Positions 17,657-26,003 are shown, numbered from the stretch's first letter. The stretch: 64,000 nt of DNA from Streptomyces echinatus (GCF_014203595.1 NZ_JACHJK010000009.1:124001-188000); one strand, 5' to 3'. Translations and numbers: made by a program. The notes: generated by a model not told the origin, from the letters alone.

Positions 17657-18073
17657 TTGTCCACCGTCATCGAGCAGCCCGTAGAGGCCCGCCTCGTCGC
17701 CGCCGCACCGCGCATGCCGAACATTCCCGCCACCCTGCGCTACGACCGGCGCGACCCGTTCGCGGTCCGCATGACGTTCCCGGCCCCGGCCACCCTGGAG
17801 GGTGTCGAGGTGTGCTGGACGTTCTCCCGTGAGCTGCTGGCGGCCGGCCTGCAGGGCCCCGAGGGCCACGGCGACGTCCGCGTGCGGCCGTACGGGTACG
17901 ACCGCACGGTGCTGGAGTTCCACGCCCCGGAGGGCACCGCGATCGTGCATGTGCGCTCGGGTGAGATACGGCGGTTCCTGGAGGCGGCCGGCGACCTGGT
18001 CCCCGTCGGGCTGGAGCACCTTCAGCTCGACCTGGACCACGACCTGGCCGAGCTGATGCGGGACGCCTGCTGA
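17657..18073 (+). CDS. ssgD: SsgA-like sporulation/cell division regulator SsgD
   Basis: Member of the SALP family specific to sporulating actinomycetes, whose members control septum and cell-wall assembly. The TTG at 17657, preceded by GAGGGAG (17643-17649, 7 nt spacing), gives 138 aa beginning MSTVIEQPVEARLVAAAPRM. Family segments are LRYDRRDPFAVRMTFPAP, CWTFSRELL, RVRPYGYDRTVLEFHAP and GEIRRFLEAAGDLVPVG. The N-terminus and neighbourhood match my memory of SsgD, reported to affect lateral-wall integrity; the paralogue assignment is less certain than the family. A longer reading from upstream ATGs adds non-family sequence and is rejected. Confidence 0.88.
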   Translation: MSTVIEQPVEARLVAAAPRMPNIPATLRYDRRDPFAVRMTFPAPATLEGVEVCWTFSRELLAAGLQGPEGHGDVRVRPYGYDRTVLEFHAPEGTAIVHVRSGEIRRFLEAAGDLVPVGLEHLQLDLDHDLAELMRDAC

Positions 18074-18128
18074 GCGGCACGCGCGCGTGGACCGCGCGTC
18101 CGGCCCGGCGTCTCCCCGGTCAATTCCT

Positions 18129-18157
18129 TTGACAGTTCCCCCGGCCCCTCCTACGGT
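18129..18157 (+). promoter_or_regulatory. Housekeeping-type promoter for the ABC-F leader
   Basis: TTGACA at 18129-18134 and TACGGT at 18152-18157 with exactly 17 bp spacing, a good vegetative sigma-factor promoter. Transcription would start near 18164, leaving a leader of about 220 nt before the ABC-F start codon. Confidence 0.6.
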
Positions 18158-18163
18158 GTACAG

Positions 18164-18383
18164 CGGTTCTGTTGCCGTCGATTGGAGAAGGACGTTGCTC
18201 GTCTGAGGTCCTGAGGCACCGCGTCGCACCGGTGAGGTGTGCGCGGCGTACGACCTCGGCGTCCGAGCCGTCCCCCGGCACAGGGCCTTTTCACGTGGCC
18301 CCTCCGTGCCCAGACCTTCGGTTTCCGCCTCGCGGTGTCTCGATACGCGTCCACACCGACCGCATCTTCCTCACGAGGCGCCC
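18164..18383 (+). promoter_or_regulatory. Structured 5' leader with 3-codon upstream ORF (putative attenuator)
   Basis: A Shine-Dalgarno-like GGAGAAGGA (18184-18192) precedes TTG CTC GTC TGA (18195-18206), a possible Met-Leu-Val leader peptide. The arm GAGGTC (18205-18210), touching its stop codon, can pair with GACCTC (18252-18257), enclosing further stems CCGCG/CGCGG and CACC/GGTG. The 3' arm can alternatively form CTCGG-CGT-CCGAG (18255-18267). Downstream, GGCAC and GGGCC (18277-18287) pair with GGCCC and GTGCC (18297-18310), a terminator-like hairpin. The layout fits ribosome-mediated attenuation known for other ABC-F genes; the mechanism here is inferred. Confidence 0.45.
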
Positions 18384-20009
18384 ATGTCTGCTTCCCTCAC
18401 CTGTACCTCCCTGTCCTTCACCTGGGCCGACGGCACCGCCGTCTTCGACGGCCTGGACATCGCCTTCGGTCCCGGCAGGACCGGGCTCGTCGGTGTCAAC
18501 GGATCGGGAAAGTCCACCCTGCTCAAGCTGCTGGCCGGGGAACTCGTCCCGGCCGACGGCGGTGTCAAGGCGGCCGGCGAGATCGGCTACCTCCCGCAGA
18601 ACGTCACGCTCGACACCACGCTCCGCGTCGACCAGGCCCTCGGCATCGCCGAGCGGCGGGCCGCCCTGCACGCCATCGAGGCGGGCGACGTCGCCGAGGA
18701 GCACTTCGAGACCGTCGGCGACGACTGGGACGTCGAGGAGCGCGCCCTGGTCACCCTCGGCGAACTGGGCCTCGGCCACATCGGCCTGGACCGGACCGTC
18801 GGCGAGGTGTCCGGCGGCGAGTCGGTGCTGCTGCGGCTCGCCGCGCTGCTGCTGCGCCGCCCCGACATCCTGCTGCTCGACGAACCCACCAACAATCTCG
18901 ACCTGTACGCGCGCCGCCGCCTCTACCAGGCCGTGGCCTCCTGGCCGGGCGTCCTGGTCGTGGTCAGCCACGACCGGGAACTGCTCGACCTGGTCGACCA
19001 GATCGCGGAGCTGCGCTCCGGGGAGGTCGCCTGGTACGGCGGCAACTTCTCGGCCTACGAGGAGGCCCTCGCCGTGGAGCAGGAGGCGGCCGAGCGGATG
19101 GTGCGGGTCGCCGAGGCCGATGTGCGCAAGCAGAAACGCGAACTGGCCGACGCCCAGGTCAAACTGGCCCGCCGCAAGCGGTACGGACAGAAGATGTACG
19201 AGCAGAAACGCGAACCGAAGATCGTCATGGGCGCACGCAAGCGCGCCGCCCAGGAGTCGGCGGGCAAGCACCGCATCATGCACGAGGAGCGGCTCGCCGA
19301 GGCCAGGGAGCGGCTGGACGACGCGGTGGAGGCCGTGCGGGACGACGACGAGATCCGTGTCGACCTGCCGTACACGGCCGTACCGCCCGGCCGGCAGGTG
19401 CTCACCCTGGAGAACCTGGAGACGGCCTGTCACGCGCGCGTGGCGGGCATCCTCGATCTCCGTGGCGCGGAGCGGATCGCGCTCGTCGGCCGCAACGGTT
19501 CCGGCAAGACGACGCTGCTGCGGACCGTCGCCGGGGAGCTGGCGCCGCTGAGCGGCACGGCGACGGCCCACGTGCCGCTCCGGTTCCTGCCGCAGCGGCT
19601 GGACGTGCTCGACGACGGCCTGTCGGTCGCCGAGAACGTGGCCCGGTTCGCGCCGGGCGCCACCAACAACCGGATCCGGGCCCGACTCGCCCGCTTCCTG
19701 TTCCGGGGCGCGCGCGCCGACCAGAAGGCGGCCACCCTCTCGGGCGGCGAGCGTTTCCGGGCGGCCCTGGCCGCGCTGATGCTCGCGGAGCCCGCGCCCC
19801 AGCTGCTGCTGCTCGACGAGCCGACCAACAACCTCGACATCGCCAGCGTCCGGCAGCTGACCACGGCTCTGGAGTCGTACGAGGGCGCGCTGATCGTGGC
19901 CAGTCACGACCTGCCGTTCCTGGAGTCGATCGGGATCACGCGGTGGCTGCTGATGGAGGGAGGAGAGCTGACCGAGACGACACCCGAGGAACTCGCGGAT
20001 CCGGCCTGA
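18384..20009 (+). CDS. ABC-F family ATP-binding protein (probable antibiotic-resistance type)
   Basis: A 541-aa protein with two ABC ATPase domains and no membrane segments. Domain 1 has Walker A GVNGSGKST, signature VSGGESVLL and Walker B ILLLDEPTNNLDL. The linker (about 235-320) is strongly charged (KQKRELADAQVKLARRKRYG), as in ABC-F proteins that enter the ribosomal E site. Domain 2 has GRNGSGKTT, LSGGERFRA and LLLLDEPTNNLDI. The signature glutamates follow both Walker B motifs. Start ATG 18384, MSASLTCTSLSF. The long regulated-looking leader is typical of inducible resistance ABC-Fs; a ribosome-protection role against translation inhibitors is likely but inferred. Confidence 0.93.
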   Translation: MSASLTCTSLSFTWADGTAVFDGLDIAFGPGRTGLVGVNGSGKSTLLKLLAGELVPADGGVKAAGEIGYLPQNVTLDTTLRVDQALGIAERRAALHAIEAGDVAEEHFETVGDDWDVEERALVTLGELGLGHIGLDRTVGEVSGGESVLLRLAALLLRRPDILLLDEPTNNLDLYARRRLYQAVASWPGVLVVVSHDRELLDLVDQIAELRSGEVAWYGGNFSAYEEALAVEQEAAERMVRVAEADVRKQKRELADAQVKLARRKRYGQKMYEQKREPKIVMGARKRAAQESAGKHRIMHEERLAEARERLDDAVEAVRDDDEIRVDLPYTAVPPGRQVLTLENLETACHARVAGILDLRGAERIALVGRNGSGKTTLLRTVAGELAPLSGTATAHVPLRFLPQRLDVLDDGLSVAENVARFAPGATNNRIRARLARFLFRGARADQKAATLSGGERFRAALAALMLAEPAPQLLLLDEPTNNLDIASVRQLTTALESYEGALIVASHDLPFLESIGITRWLLMEGGELTETTPEELADPA

Positions 20010-20154
20010 CCGGCCGGCCGGGGTCTCAGGAGGGGCACAGCCCGGCAACGACGGGTTTTGCCCTGGCCGGGGCGCCCTGCATGATGACGGACCGGCGCCT
20101 TGTGCGAGGCGCCGGACACCGCACCAGCCCGCCGACCGATTCGAAAGGTCCCTC

Positions 20155-20931
20155 GTGCCCAGCAAGAAGGCCCTCGTCCGCCGCCCCGGCCCCCGCCTCG
20201 CCGACGGTCTGGTGACGCACATCGAACGGGAGAAGGTGGATGCCGGGCTCGCCGGCGAGCAGTGGGAGGCCTATGTCGAGGCCCTGCGCACGCACGGCTG
20301 GGAGACGATCGAGGTCGACCCGGCCGACGACTGCCCGGACTCGGTGTTCGTCGAGGACACCGTCGTGATGTACCGGAACGTGGCCCTGATCACGCGGCCG
20401 GGCGCCGAGTCCCGGCGGGCGGAGACCGCCGGTGTGGAGGAGGCGGTGGCCCGCCTCGGCTGTTCGGTGAACTGGATCTGGGAGCCGGGCACGCTGGACG
20501 GCGGTGACGTCCTGAAGGTCGGCGACACCGTGTACGTCGGCCGCGGCGGGCGGACGAACGCGGTCGGCGTGCAGCAGCTGCGGGCGGCCTTCGAGCCGCT
20601 GGGCGCACGCGTGGTGGCCGTGCCCGTGAGCAAGGTGCTGCACCTGAAGTCGGCGGTGACCGCGCTGCCCGACGGCACCGTGATCGGGCACATCCCGAAG
20701 GTGGACCGGCCGTCGCTGTTCCCCGGCTTCCTGTCGGTGCCGGAGGAGGCCGGCGCGCACGTGGTGCTGCTCGGCGGCGGCAAGCTGCTGATGGCGGCGA
20801 GCGCCCCGAAGACGGCGGAGCTGCTGAGCGATCTCGGCCACGACGTGGTGACGGTCGACATCAGCGAGTTCGAGAAGCTGGAGGGCTGTGTGACCTGTCT
20901 CTCCGTGCGCCTGCGGGAGCTGTACACCTGA
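20155..20931 (+). CDS. ddaH: Dimethylarginine dimethylaminohydrolase (dimethylargininase)
   Basis: Amidinotransferase-superfamily hydrolase converting N-omega-methylated arginines to citrulline and methylamines. The GTG at 20155 (GAAAGG upstream) gives 258 aa, the usual bacterial size. The substrate loop DDCPDSVFVEDTVVMY and GTLDGGDVLKVG carry the guanidino-binding Asp/Glu residues, the catalytic His is in KVLHLKSAVTAL, and the nucleophilic Cys is Cys248 (or Cys245) in EGCVTCLSVRL. It stands alone between the ABC-F gene and a terminator. Citrullination-like deiminases share the fold, but the motif set favours DDAH. Confidence 0.93.
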   Translation: MPSKKALVRRPGPRLADGLVTHIEREKVDAGLAGEQWEAYVEALRTHGWETIEVDPADDCPDSVFVEDTVVMYRNVALITRPGAESRRAETAGVEEAVARLGCSVNWIWEPGTLDGGDVLKVGDTVYVGRGGRTNAVGVQQLRAAFEPLGARVVAVPVSKVLHLKSAVTALPDGTVIGHIPKVDRPSLFPGFLSVPEEAGAHVVLLGGGKLLMAASAPKTAELLSDLGHDVVTVDISEFEKLEGCVTCLSVRLRELYT

Positions 20932-20954
20932 CCGGGTGAACCTGTCGCGTCGAC

Positions 20955-20982
20955 AGCCCCGGGACCTGCGGGTCCCGGGGCT
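20955..20982 (+). terminator. Terminator after the dimethylargininase gene
   Basis: Perfect 12-bp stem AGCCCCGGGACC (20955-20966) and GGTCCCGGGGCT (20971-20982) around the loop TGCG, 24 bases after the stop codon. Confidence 0.75.
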
Positions 20983-21048
20983 TCGCGGCATGCCGGTCAA
21001 GGGGCCGCGCGGGTGGGCTGATCAGCGATTCTTTACGGTCGCCTTAAC

Positions 21049-21092
21049 CTACGGCTTCGTAACCTACGGGCTCGTAGCCTACGATCACGTAG
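21049..21092. promoter_or_regulatory. Array of three palindromic operators, 15-bp period
   Basis: Three consecutive CTACG-N4-CGTA(A/G) palindromes start at 21049, 21064 and 21079, each 14 bp with one C between, giving an exact 15-bp period. The second (CTACGGGCTCGTAG) and third (CTACGATCACGTAG) have perfect arms. They lie 67 bp before the desaturase start, where its promoter should be, so a repressor or activator (perhaps TetR type) probably binds cooperatively. Confidence 0.65.
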
Positions 21093-21158
21093 GTTTCCGG
21101 CACCGCTCGCCGGACCTCCCCTCCCCTTTCCCCTGGTTCAGCGTCCCCTGGAGTTCCC

Positions 21159-22133
21159 GTGACGATCACCTCCCCTCACCTCGGCAGCCCGTCCGTGTGG
21201 ACCGACGCGCGGCTGCTGTACGCACTGGAGGAAGTGGTCGAGAAGGAGCTGAACCGGCATCTGGCGGTCGCCAAGGACTGGATGCCGCACGAGTACGTGC
21301 CGTGGAGCGACGCCCGCAACTTCCCCGGCCTCTTCGAGGACGGTGAGGCCTGGGACAAGGAGCAGTCCCAGGTGACCGAGATCGGCCGGATCGCCCTCGT
21401 GGTCAACCTGCTGACCGAGGACAACCTTCCGAGCTACCACCACGAGATCGCCTCGCTCTTCGGGCGCAACGGCGCCTGGGGCACCTGGGTGCACCGCTGG
21501 ACGGCCGAGGAGGGCCGGCACGGCATCGTGATGCGGGACTACCTGCTGGCCTCGCGCGCCGTGGACCCGGACAAGCTGGAGCAGTTCCGCATGTCGCACA
21601 TGAGCGAGGGCTTCGAGTCCGACAACCGGCACTCCATGCTGCACTCGATCGCCTACGTCGCCTTCCAGGAGCTGGCCACCCGCATCTCGCACCGCAACAC
21701 CGGCCACCAGTCCGGGGACCCGGTCTGCGACCGCATGCTGGCCCGCATCGCGACCGACGAGAACCTGCACATGGTCTTCTACCGCAACCTGCTCAGGGCC
21801 GCGTTCGAGCTCGCCCCCGACCTGACCATGCAGGCGGTCCGGGACGTCGTGGTGAACTTCCGGATGCCCGGTCACGGCATCCCCGGCTTCGAGCGGGCCG
21901 CCGCGCAGATGGCGATCGGCGAGGTCTACAACCTGCGCATCCACCACGACGACGTGCTGCAGCCGGTGCTGCGCTTCCTGAAGATCATGGAGATCGACGG
22001 CCTCGGTCCCGAGGGGCGCCAGGCACAGGAGGAGCTCGGCCTGTTCATGGGCGGACTCGACGCGGAGGCCTCGAAGTTCGACGAGAAGCTGGCCGCGCGC
22101 AAGGCCCGGATGGCCGCGCGCGCCGGGGGCTGA
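21159..22133 (+). CDS. Acyl-ACP desaturase (soluble diiron)
   Basis: Soluble diiron fatty-acyl-ACP desaturase, introducing a cis double bond into saturated acyl chains with O2 and reduced ferredoxin. The 324-aa protein has the two diiron motifs of the plant/mycobacterial DesA type: EEGRHG (about residue 126) and DENLH (about 208), with supporting acidic residues EDNLPSYHHE. The GTG at 21159 follows CTGGAG. A 15-bp-period operator array upstream implies lipid- or temperature-responsive control. Its stop overlaps a small hairpin (GGGGC-TGAC-GCCCC, 22126-22139) and it faces the whiB-like gene 18 bp away. Confidence 0.94.
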   Translation: MTITSPHLGSPSVWTDARLLYALEEVVEKELNRHLAVAKDWMPHEYVPWSDARNFPGLFEDGEAWDKEQSQVTEIGRIALVVNLLTEDNLPSYHHEIASLFGRNGAWGTWVHRWTAEEGRHGIVMRDYLLASRAVDPDKLEQFRMSHMSEGFESDNRHSMLHSIAYVAFQELATRISHRNTGHQSGDPVCDRMLARIATDENLHMVFYRNLLRAAFELAPDLTMQAVRDVVVNFRMPGHGIPGFERAAAQMAIGEVYNLRIHHDDVLQPVLRFLKIMEIDGLGPEGRQAQEELGLFMGGLDAEASKFDEKLAARKARMAARAGG

Positions 22134-22151
22134 CGCCCCGCGAGGGAGGTG

Positions 22152-22397
22152 TCAGGGGGCGGTGCGCCGGATGGCGAGCCGCTCCTTCTCCGACAGGCCG
22201 CCCCAGACACCGAACCGCTCGTCGTTGGAGAGCGCGTAGTCCAGACAGGCGGGGCGCAGCTCGCACATGGCGCAGATGCGTTTCGCCTCGCGCACCGAGC
22301 TGCCGGGCTCGGGGAAGAAGAAGTCCGGCCCGGTCTGCGCGCACAGGGCCTGTGCCTGCCAGGTGTCGTCGGCCGGGGTGATGGTTTCGATGTGCAT
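22152..22397 (-). CDS. WhiB-like iron-sulfur transcription factor
   Basis: Small 81-aa WhiB-family protein that should carry a 4Fe-4S cluster and regulate transcription through contact with the principal sigma factor. Four conserved Cys are present: the one in QALCAQTGP, then CAMCELRPAC (C-x2-C-x5-C). The G(V/I)WGG turn appears as FGVWGGLSEKER, followed by a short basic tail. The ATG at 22397 gives MHIETITPADDTW and the usual length; upstream readings add unrelated Arg/Pro-rich sequence. The paralogue (whiB, wblE, wblH and others) cannot be decided from sequence alone, although the neighbourhood recalls S. coelicolor wblH. Confidence 0.92.
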   Translation of the reverse strand: MHIETITPADDTWQAQALCAQTGPDFFFPEPGSSVREAKRICAMCELRPACLDYALSNDERFGVWGGLSEKERLAIRRTAP

Positions 22398-22582
22398 GGC
22401 CAGGAGCCTGCCCCACACCGAAAAACGTTCGATCAACGCCGGCTCAACGGCGGCCCCGGAGCCTGCGGCCGCCCCGATGATGCTCCCGCGGGGCCGGCGC
22501 GCGCACGGCGGCGCGCGGAGCGGTGCGAAAACCGTGAGAACCCGTGCCGTCACGCCGGGCGAGAGCGGCTGGGGACCGGCGG

Positions 22583-23707
22583 CTAGGCGGAGGCGCGGCG
22601 TATCAGGGTGGTCGGCAGGATCACGCCGCTGCCGGGTGCGCCCTCGGCGTAGCCGGCGCCGGCCGGCGGGTGCTCCCGGACCCGGCCGTCGGTCAGGCCC
22701 CGCAGCAGCAGGCGTGCCATCAGCCGGCCCATCTCCTCGATGTCCTGACGGACCGTCGTCAGCGGTGGATCGGTCTGCTCGGCGACCGGCACCATGTCGT
22801 CGAAACCGACCACGGCCACGTCCTCGGGCACACGCCGGCCGTTCTCCCGCAGCACCCGCAGGGCGCCCAGCGCCGTGAGGTCGTTGGCGGCGAACACGGC
22901 GTCGACGTCCGGGCAGCGGCCGAGGAGTTCGCGCATGGCGCGCTCGCCGCCGGCCGGGGTGAAGTCGCTCTCCACGACCAGCCGGGGATCGCTCTCCCCC
23001 AGGACGTCGGCCATGACGTCCCGGTAGCCGTCGAGCCGGTCCACCGCCGACGTCTGGTCCAGCGCGCCGGTGATGTGCGCGACGCGCCGGCGGCCGAGGT
23101 CCACGAGATGCCGTACCGCCGTGTGCGCCCCGCCCCGGTTGTCGCAGTCGACATAGACCACGCCCCGGTCCTGCGCCCCCGCCCGGCCGGAGCCGTCGGT
23201 CCCGGAGGCCTCGCCCCAGTCGGGGCGCCCGCCGAACACGGTGCGCACACCGGCGTCGCGGATGAGACCGGGCAGCGGGTCGTCCAGGTGCAGGGAGAAG
23301 ACGAGCGCGCCGTCGACATGTCCGCCGGCGAGATAGCGGGCCACGCGCGCGTGGTCGGCACGGCCCTCGGTGAGCAGCAGCACCAGCTGGTTGTCGTGCG
23401 CGGTCAGCTCCTTGCTGATGCCCCGTAGCTGCAGTGCGAAGAAGGGGTCGGCGAAGACCCGGCTCTCGGGCTCGGCGATGACGACCGCGACGGCGTCGTG
23501 CCGCCGGGTGACGAGGCTGCGCGCCGCCTGGTTGGGGACGTAGCCCAGTTCCTCCACGGCCCGCCGGACCCGCTCGGCCAAGGGCTCGCGGACCCCGTCG
23601 CCGCCGTTGACCACCCGTGAGACGGTGGCCCGGGAGACGCCGGCCCGTGCGGCCACGGCCTCCAGGGTGGGACGCGACACTGCCTCGGTCACTTCGGCAC
23701 TCCTCAT
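22583..23707 (-). CDS. LacI family transcriptional regulator
   Basis: DNA-binding repressor with a periplasmic-binding-protein-like sensor. The 374-aa reading from ATG 23707 starts with a short lead and the helix-turn-helix TLEAVAARAGVSRATVSRVVNG, then the hinge helix VPNQAARSLVTRR. The effector domain ends in the usual VVGFDDMVPVAEQTDPPLTTVRQDIEEMG. No sugar genes are next to it, so the target is likely distant or its own gene. It reads toward the whiB-like gene, 185 bp away. Confidence 0.92.
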   Translation of the reverse strand: MRSAEVTEAVSRPTLEAVAARAGVSRATVSRVVNGGDGVREPLAERVRRAVEELGYVPNQAARSLVTRRHDAVAVVIAEPESRVFADPFFALQLRGISKELTAHDNQLVLLLTEGRADHARVARYLAGGHVDGALVFSLHLDDPLPGLIRDAGVRTVFGGRPDWGEASGTDGSGRAGAQDRGVVYVDCDNRGGAHTAVRHLVDLGRRRVAHITGALDQTSAVDRLDGYRDVMADVLGESDPRLVVESDFTPAGGERAMRELLGRCPDVDAVFAANDLTALGALRVLRENGRRVPEDVAVVGFDDMVPVAEQTDPPLTTVRQDIEEMGRLMARLLLRGLTDGRVREHPPAGAGYAEGAPGSGVILPTTLIRRASA

Positions 23708-23806
23708 CGGCGGCTGGCGATCAGGATAGCCGCGGGGTCCCGGTCCGGCCGGTGCCCGAACGCACCGGTCCCGGCCGGCTCGGCCCGGGCGCCTCACGGC
23801 ACCGCG

Positions 23807-24826
23807 TCAGGACTTCGGTTCGCGGCGGGCCCGGCTCGGCTGGACGCGCTTGGGCTCGCCGGGCATCTTCGGGTACTCCGGCGGGTACGGCAGGTCGCCC
23901 AGGCCGTGGTCGTGCTCGTCGCGCCGGGCCAGTTCCAGCAGCGCGTCCAGGGAGTAGGCGTGGTCGTCCATGTCGGCGTGCACGTCGCCGAGTTCGGCGA
24001 ACCGGCCCGGCATGGTGGCGAGGTCGAAGTCGCGGGGATGGGCGACACCGACCTCCTCCCAGCGCAGCGGCGCCGAGACGGGGGCGTACGGGCGGGGCCG
24101 GACGGAGTAGGCGGAGGCGATGGTGCGGTCGCGGGCGGTCTGGTTGTAGTCCAGGAAGATGCGTTCGCCGCGCTCCTCCTTCCACCACTTGATGGTCACC
24201 CGCTCGGGCATCCTGCGCTCCATCTCCCGGCCGACCGCGATCGCCGCGCGGCGCACCTGGGTGAAGGTCCAGCGCGGTTCGATGGGGACGAAGACGTGCA
24301 GGCCCCGGCCGCCCGAGGTCTTGGGCCAGCCGCGCAGCCCGCCGAACTCGTCCAGGACGGCCCGGAGTTCACCGGCGGCGCGGGCCGCGTCGGCGTAGTC
24401 GGTGCCGGGCTGCGGGTCGAGGTCGATGCGGAGTTCGTCGGGGTGGTCGACATCGGCGGCACGGACCGGCCAGGGGTGGAAGGTGAGGGTGCCGTACTGG
24501 GCGGCCCACACCACGGCGGCCTCCTCGGTCGGGCACATCTCGTCGGCGCTGCGCCCGCTGGGGAAGGTGATGTGGGCGGTCGGGATCCAGTCGGGCATGC
24601 CCTTGGGGGCCCGCTTCTGGTAGAACCACTCGCCGCCGACGCCGTCCGGGTAGCGCTCCAGGGTGGTGGGGCGGTCGCGCAGGGCGCGCAGGATGCCGGG
24701 GGCGACGGACGCGTAGTACCGGGCGAGGTCCAGCTTGGTGAAACCACGCTCCGGGAAGAACACCTTGTCCGGGCTGGACAGCCGTACGGTGCGGCCGCCC
24801 ACCTCCAGTTCCACCGCAGCACCCAT
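23807..24826 (-). CDS. LigD-type DNA polymerase/primase domain protein (NHEJ)
   Basis: Stand-alone archaeo-eukaryotic-primase-like polymerase domain (LigD Pol) of bacterial non-homologous end joining, 339 aa. Conserved segments are SSPDKVFFPERGFTKLDLARYY, GGEWFYQKRAPKGMPDW, the catalytic DxD in LRIDLDPQPG, TSGGRGLHVFVPI with the phosphate-contacting Ser/His, and RIFLDYNQ with the third acidic residue. It fills in or adds nucleotides, preferring ribonucleotides in the family. It is divergent from an ATP-dependent DNA ligase with only 74 bp between, so the two separate proteins likely replace a fused LigD. No ku gene is in the window. Confidence 0.94.
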   Translation of the reverse strand: MGAAVELEVGGRTVRLSSPDKVFFPERGFTKLDLARYYASVAPGILRALRDRPTTLERYPDGVGGEWFYQKRAPKGMPDWIPTAHITFPSGRSADEMCPTEEAAVVWAAQYGTLTFHPWPVRAADVDHPDELRIDLDPQPGTDYADAARAAGELRAVLDEFGGLRGWPKTSGGRGLHVFVPIEPRWTFTQVRRAAIAVGREMERRMPERVTIKWWKEERGERIFLDYNQTARDRTIASAYSVRPRPYAPVSAPLRWEEVGVAHPRDFDLATMPGRFAELGDVHADMDDHAYSLDALLELARRDEHDHGLGDLPYPPEYPKMPGEPKRVQPSRARREPKS

Positions 24827-24900
24827 GCGGCAACGGTAGGCGTAGCGCGCATTCCCCGCACACCGGGCGAACCCGTGTGCATGCGAGCAGAATCGGTTCC

Positions 24901-25977
24901 ATGGATCTTCCCGTCATGCCGCCCGTGAAGCCGATGCTCGCCAAGTCGGTGGCGAGGATCCCGCCGGGGATGCACTACGAGGCGAAGTGGGACGGTTTCC
25001 GGGCGATCGTGTTCCGGGACGGGGCCGAGGTCGAGCTGGGCAGCCGTACCGGCAAGCCGCTGACCAGGTACTTCCCCGAGCTCGTGGAGGCGCTGAGGGC
25101 GCGGGTGCCGAAGCGGTGCGTGCTGGACGGGGAGATCGTGATCGCGCGCGACGGCAGGCTGGACTTCGACGCGCTGACCGAGCGGATCCACCCGGCGGCC
25201 TCCCGGGTCAGGACGCTGGCCGAGCGGACCCCGGCCTCCTTCGTCGCCTTCGACCTGCTCGCGCTGGACGACCACGCCCTGCTCGACGTGGAGCTGACCG
25301 ACCGCCGCGCCCTGCTGGACCGTGCCCTCGCCGGCGCGACCCCGCCCGTGCATCTGGCGCCCGCGACGACCGACCTCGAGGTGGCCCGCCAGTGGTTCGA
25401 GCAGTTCGAGGGAGCCGGTCTCGACGGAGTCGTCGCCAAGCCGCTCACCCTGCACTACCTGCAGGACGAACGGGCCATGTACAAGATCAAGCACGAGCGG
25501 ACGGCGGACGTCGTCGTCGCCGGGTACCGCTTCCACAAGTCCGGCCCGGTGGTCGGCTCGCTGCTGCTGGGGCTCTACGACGAACACGGCCGGCTCCAGC
25601 ACGTGGGGGTGTCGGCGGCCTTCGCCATGAAGCGGCGCGCCGAGCTGGTGGAGGAGCTGGAGCCGCTGCGCATGGACGACGCGTCCGGGCATCCGTGGGC
25701 CGCCTGGACGGAGGAGGCCGCGCACGAGACGGCCCGGCTGCCGGGCGCGCCCAGCCGCTGGTCCGGCAAGAAGGACCTGTCCTGGGTGCCGGTCCGCCCG
25801 GAGCGGGTCGCCGAGGTGGCGTACGACCACATGGAGAACGGGCAGCGGTTCCGGCACACGGCCCGCTTCCGCCGCTGGCGCCCGGACCGTACGCCGGAGA
25901 GCTGCACGTACGCCCAGCTGGAGGAGCCGGTGCGCTACGACCTGGCGGAGATCCTCGGCGAGAGGGACCGCGACTGA
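24901..25977 (+). CDS. ATP-dependent DNA ligase (LigC/LigD ligase-domain type)
   Basis: ATP-dependent DNA ligase of 358 aa sealing nicks during repair. The adenylation Lys is in motif I, YEAKWDGFRAIVF (KWDG near residue 24). Motif III is VLDGEIVI with SFVAFDLLAL nearby, motif IV is GLDGVVAKPL, and motif V is MYKIKHERTADVVVAGYR. An OB-fold domain follows (GSLLLGLYDEHGRLQHVG to the end). The ATG at 24901 starts MDLPVMPPVKPML, as in homologues; an upstream ATG at 24877 adds eight non-conserved residues. Divergent from the LigD polymerase domain gene, sharing a 74-bp promoter region. Confidence 0.94.
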   Translation: MDLPVMPPVKPMLAKSVARIPPGMHYEAKWDGFRAIVFRDGAEVELGSRTGKPLTRYFPELVEALRARVPKRCVLDGEIVIARDGRLDFDALTERIHPAASRVRTLAERTPASFVAFDLLALDDHALLDVELTDRRALLDRALAGATPPVHLAPATTDLEVARQWFEQFEGAGLDGVVAKPLTLHYLQDERAMYKIKHERTADVVVAGYRFHKSGPVVGSLLLGLYDEHGRLQHVGVSAAFAMKRRAELVEELEPLRMDDASGHPWAAWTEEAAHETARLPGAPSRWSGKKDLSWVPVRPERVAEVAYDHMENGQRFRHTARFRRWRPDRTPESCTYAQLEEPVRYDLAEILGERDRD

Positions 25978-25979
25978 GC

Positions 25980-26003
25980 CTACGGCTACGGCTACGGCTA
26001 CGG
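25980..26003. repeat. Hexanucleotide repeat (CTACGG)x4
   Basis: Four exact tandem copies of CTACGG between the ligase stop and the dehydrogenase 3' end; the dehydrogenase stop codon (25998-26000) lies in the last copy. Slippage here could add or remove codons only beyond the genes. Confidence 0.7.

Noticed and set aside
18239..20215. 658-codon frame overlapping the ABC-F gene on the same strand
   Set aside because: Gly/Arg/Pro-rich out-of-frame reading; the ABC-F frame has all ATPase motifs.
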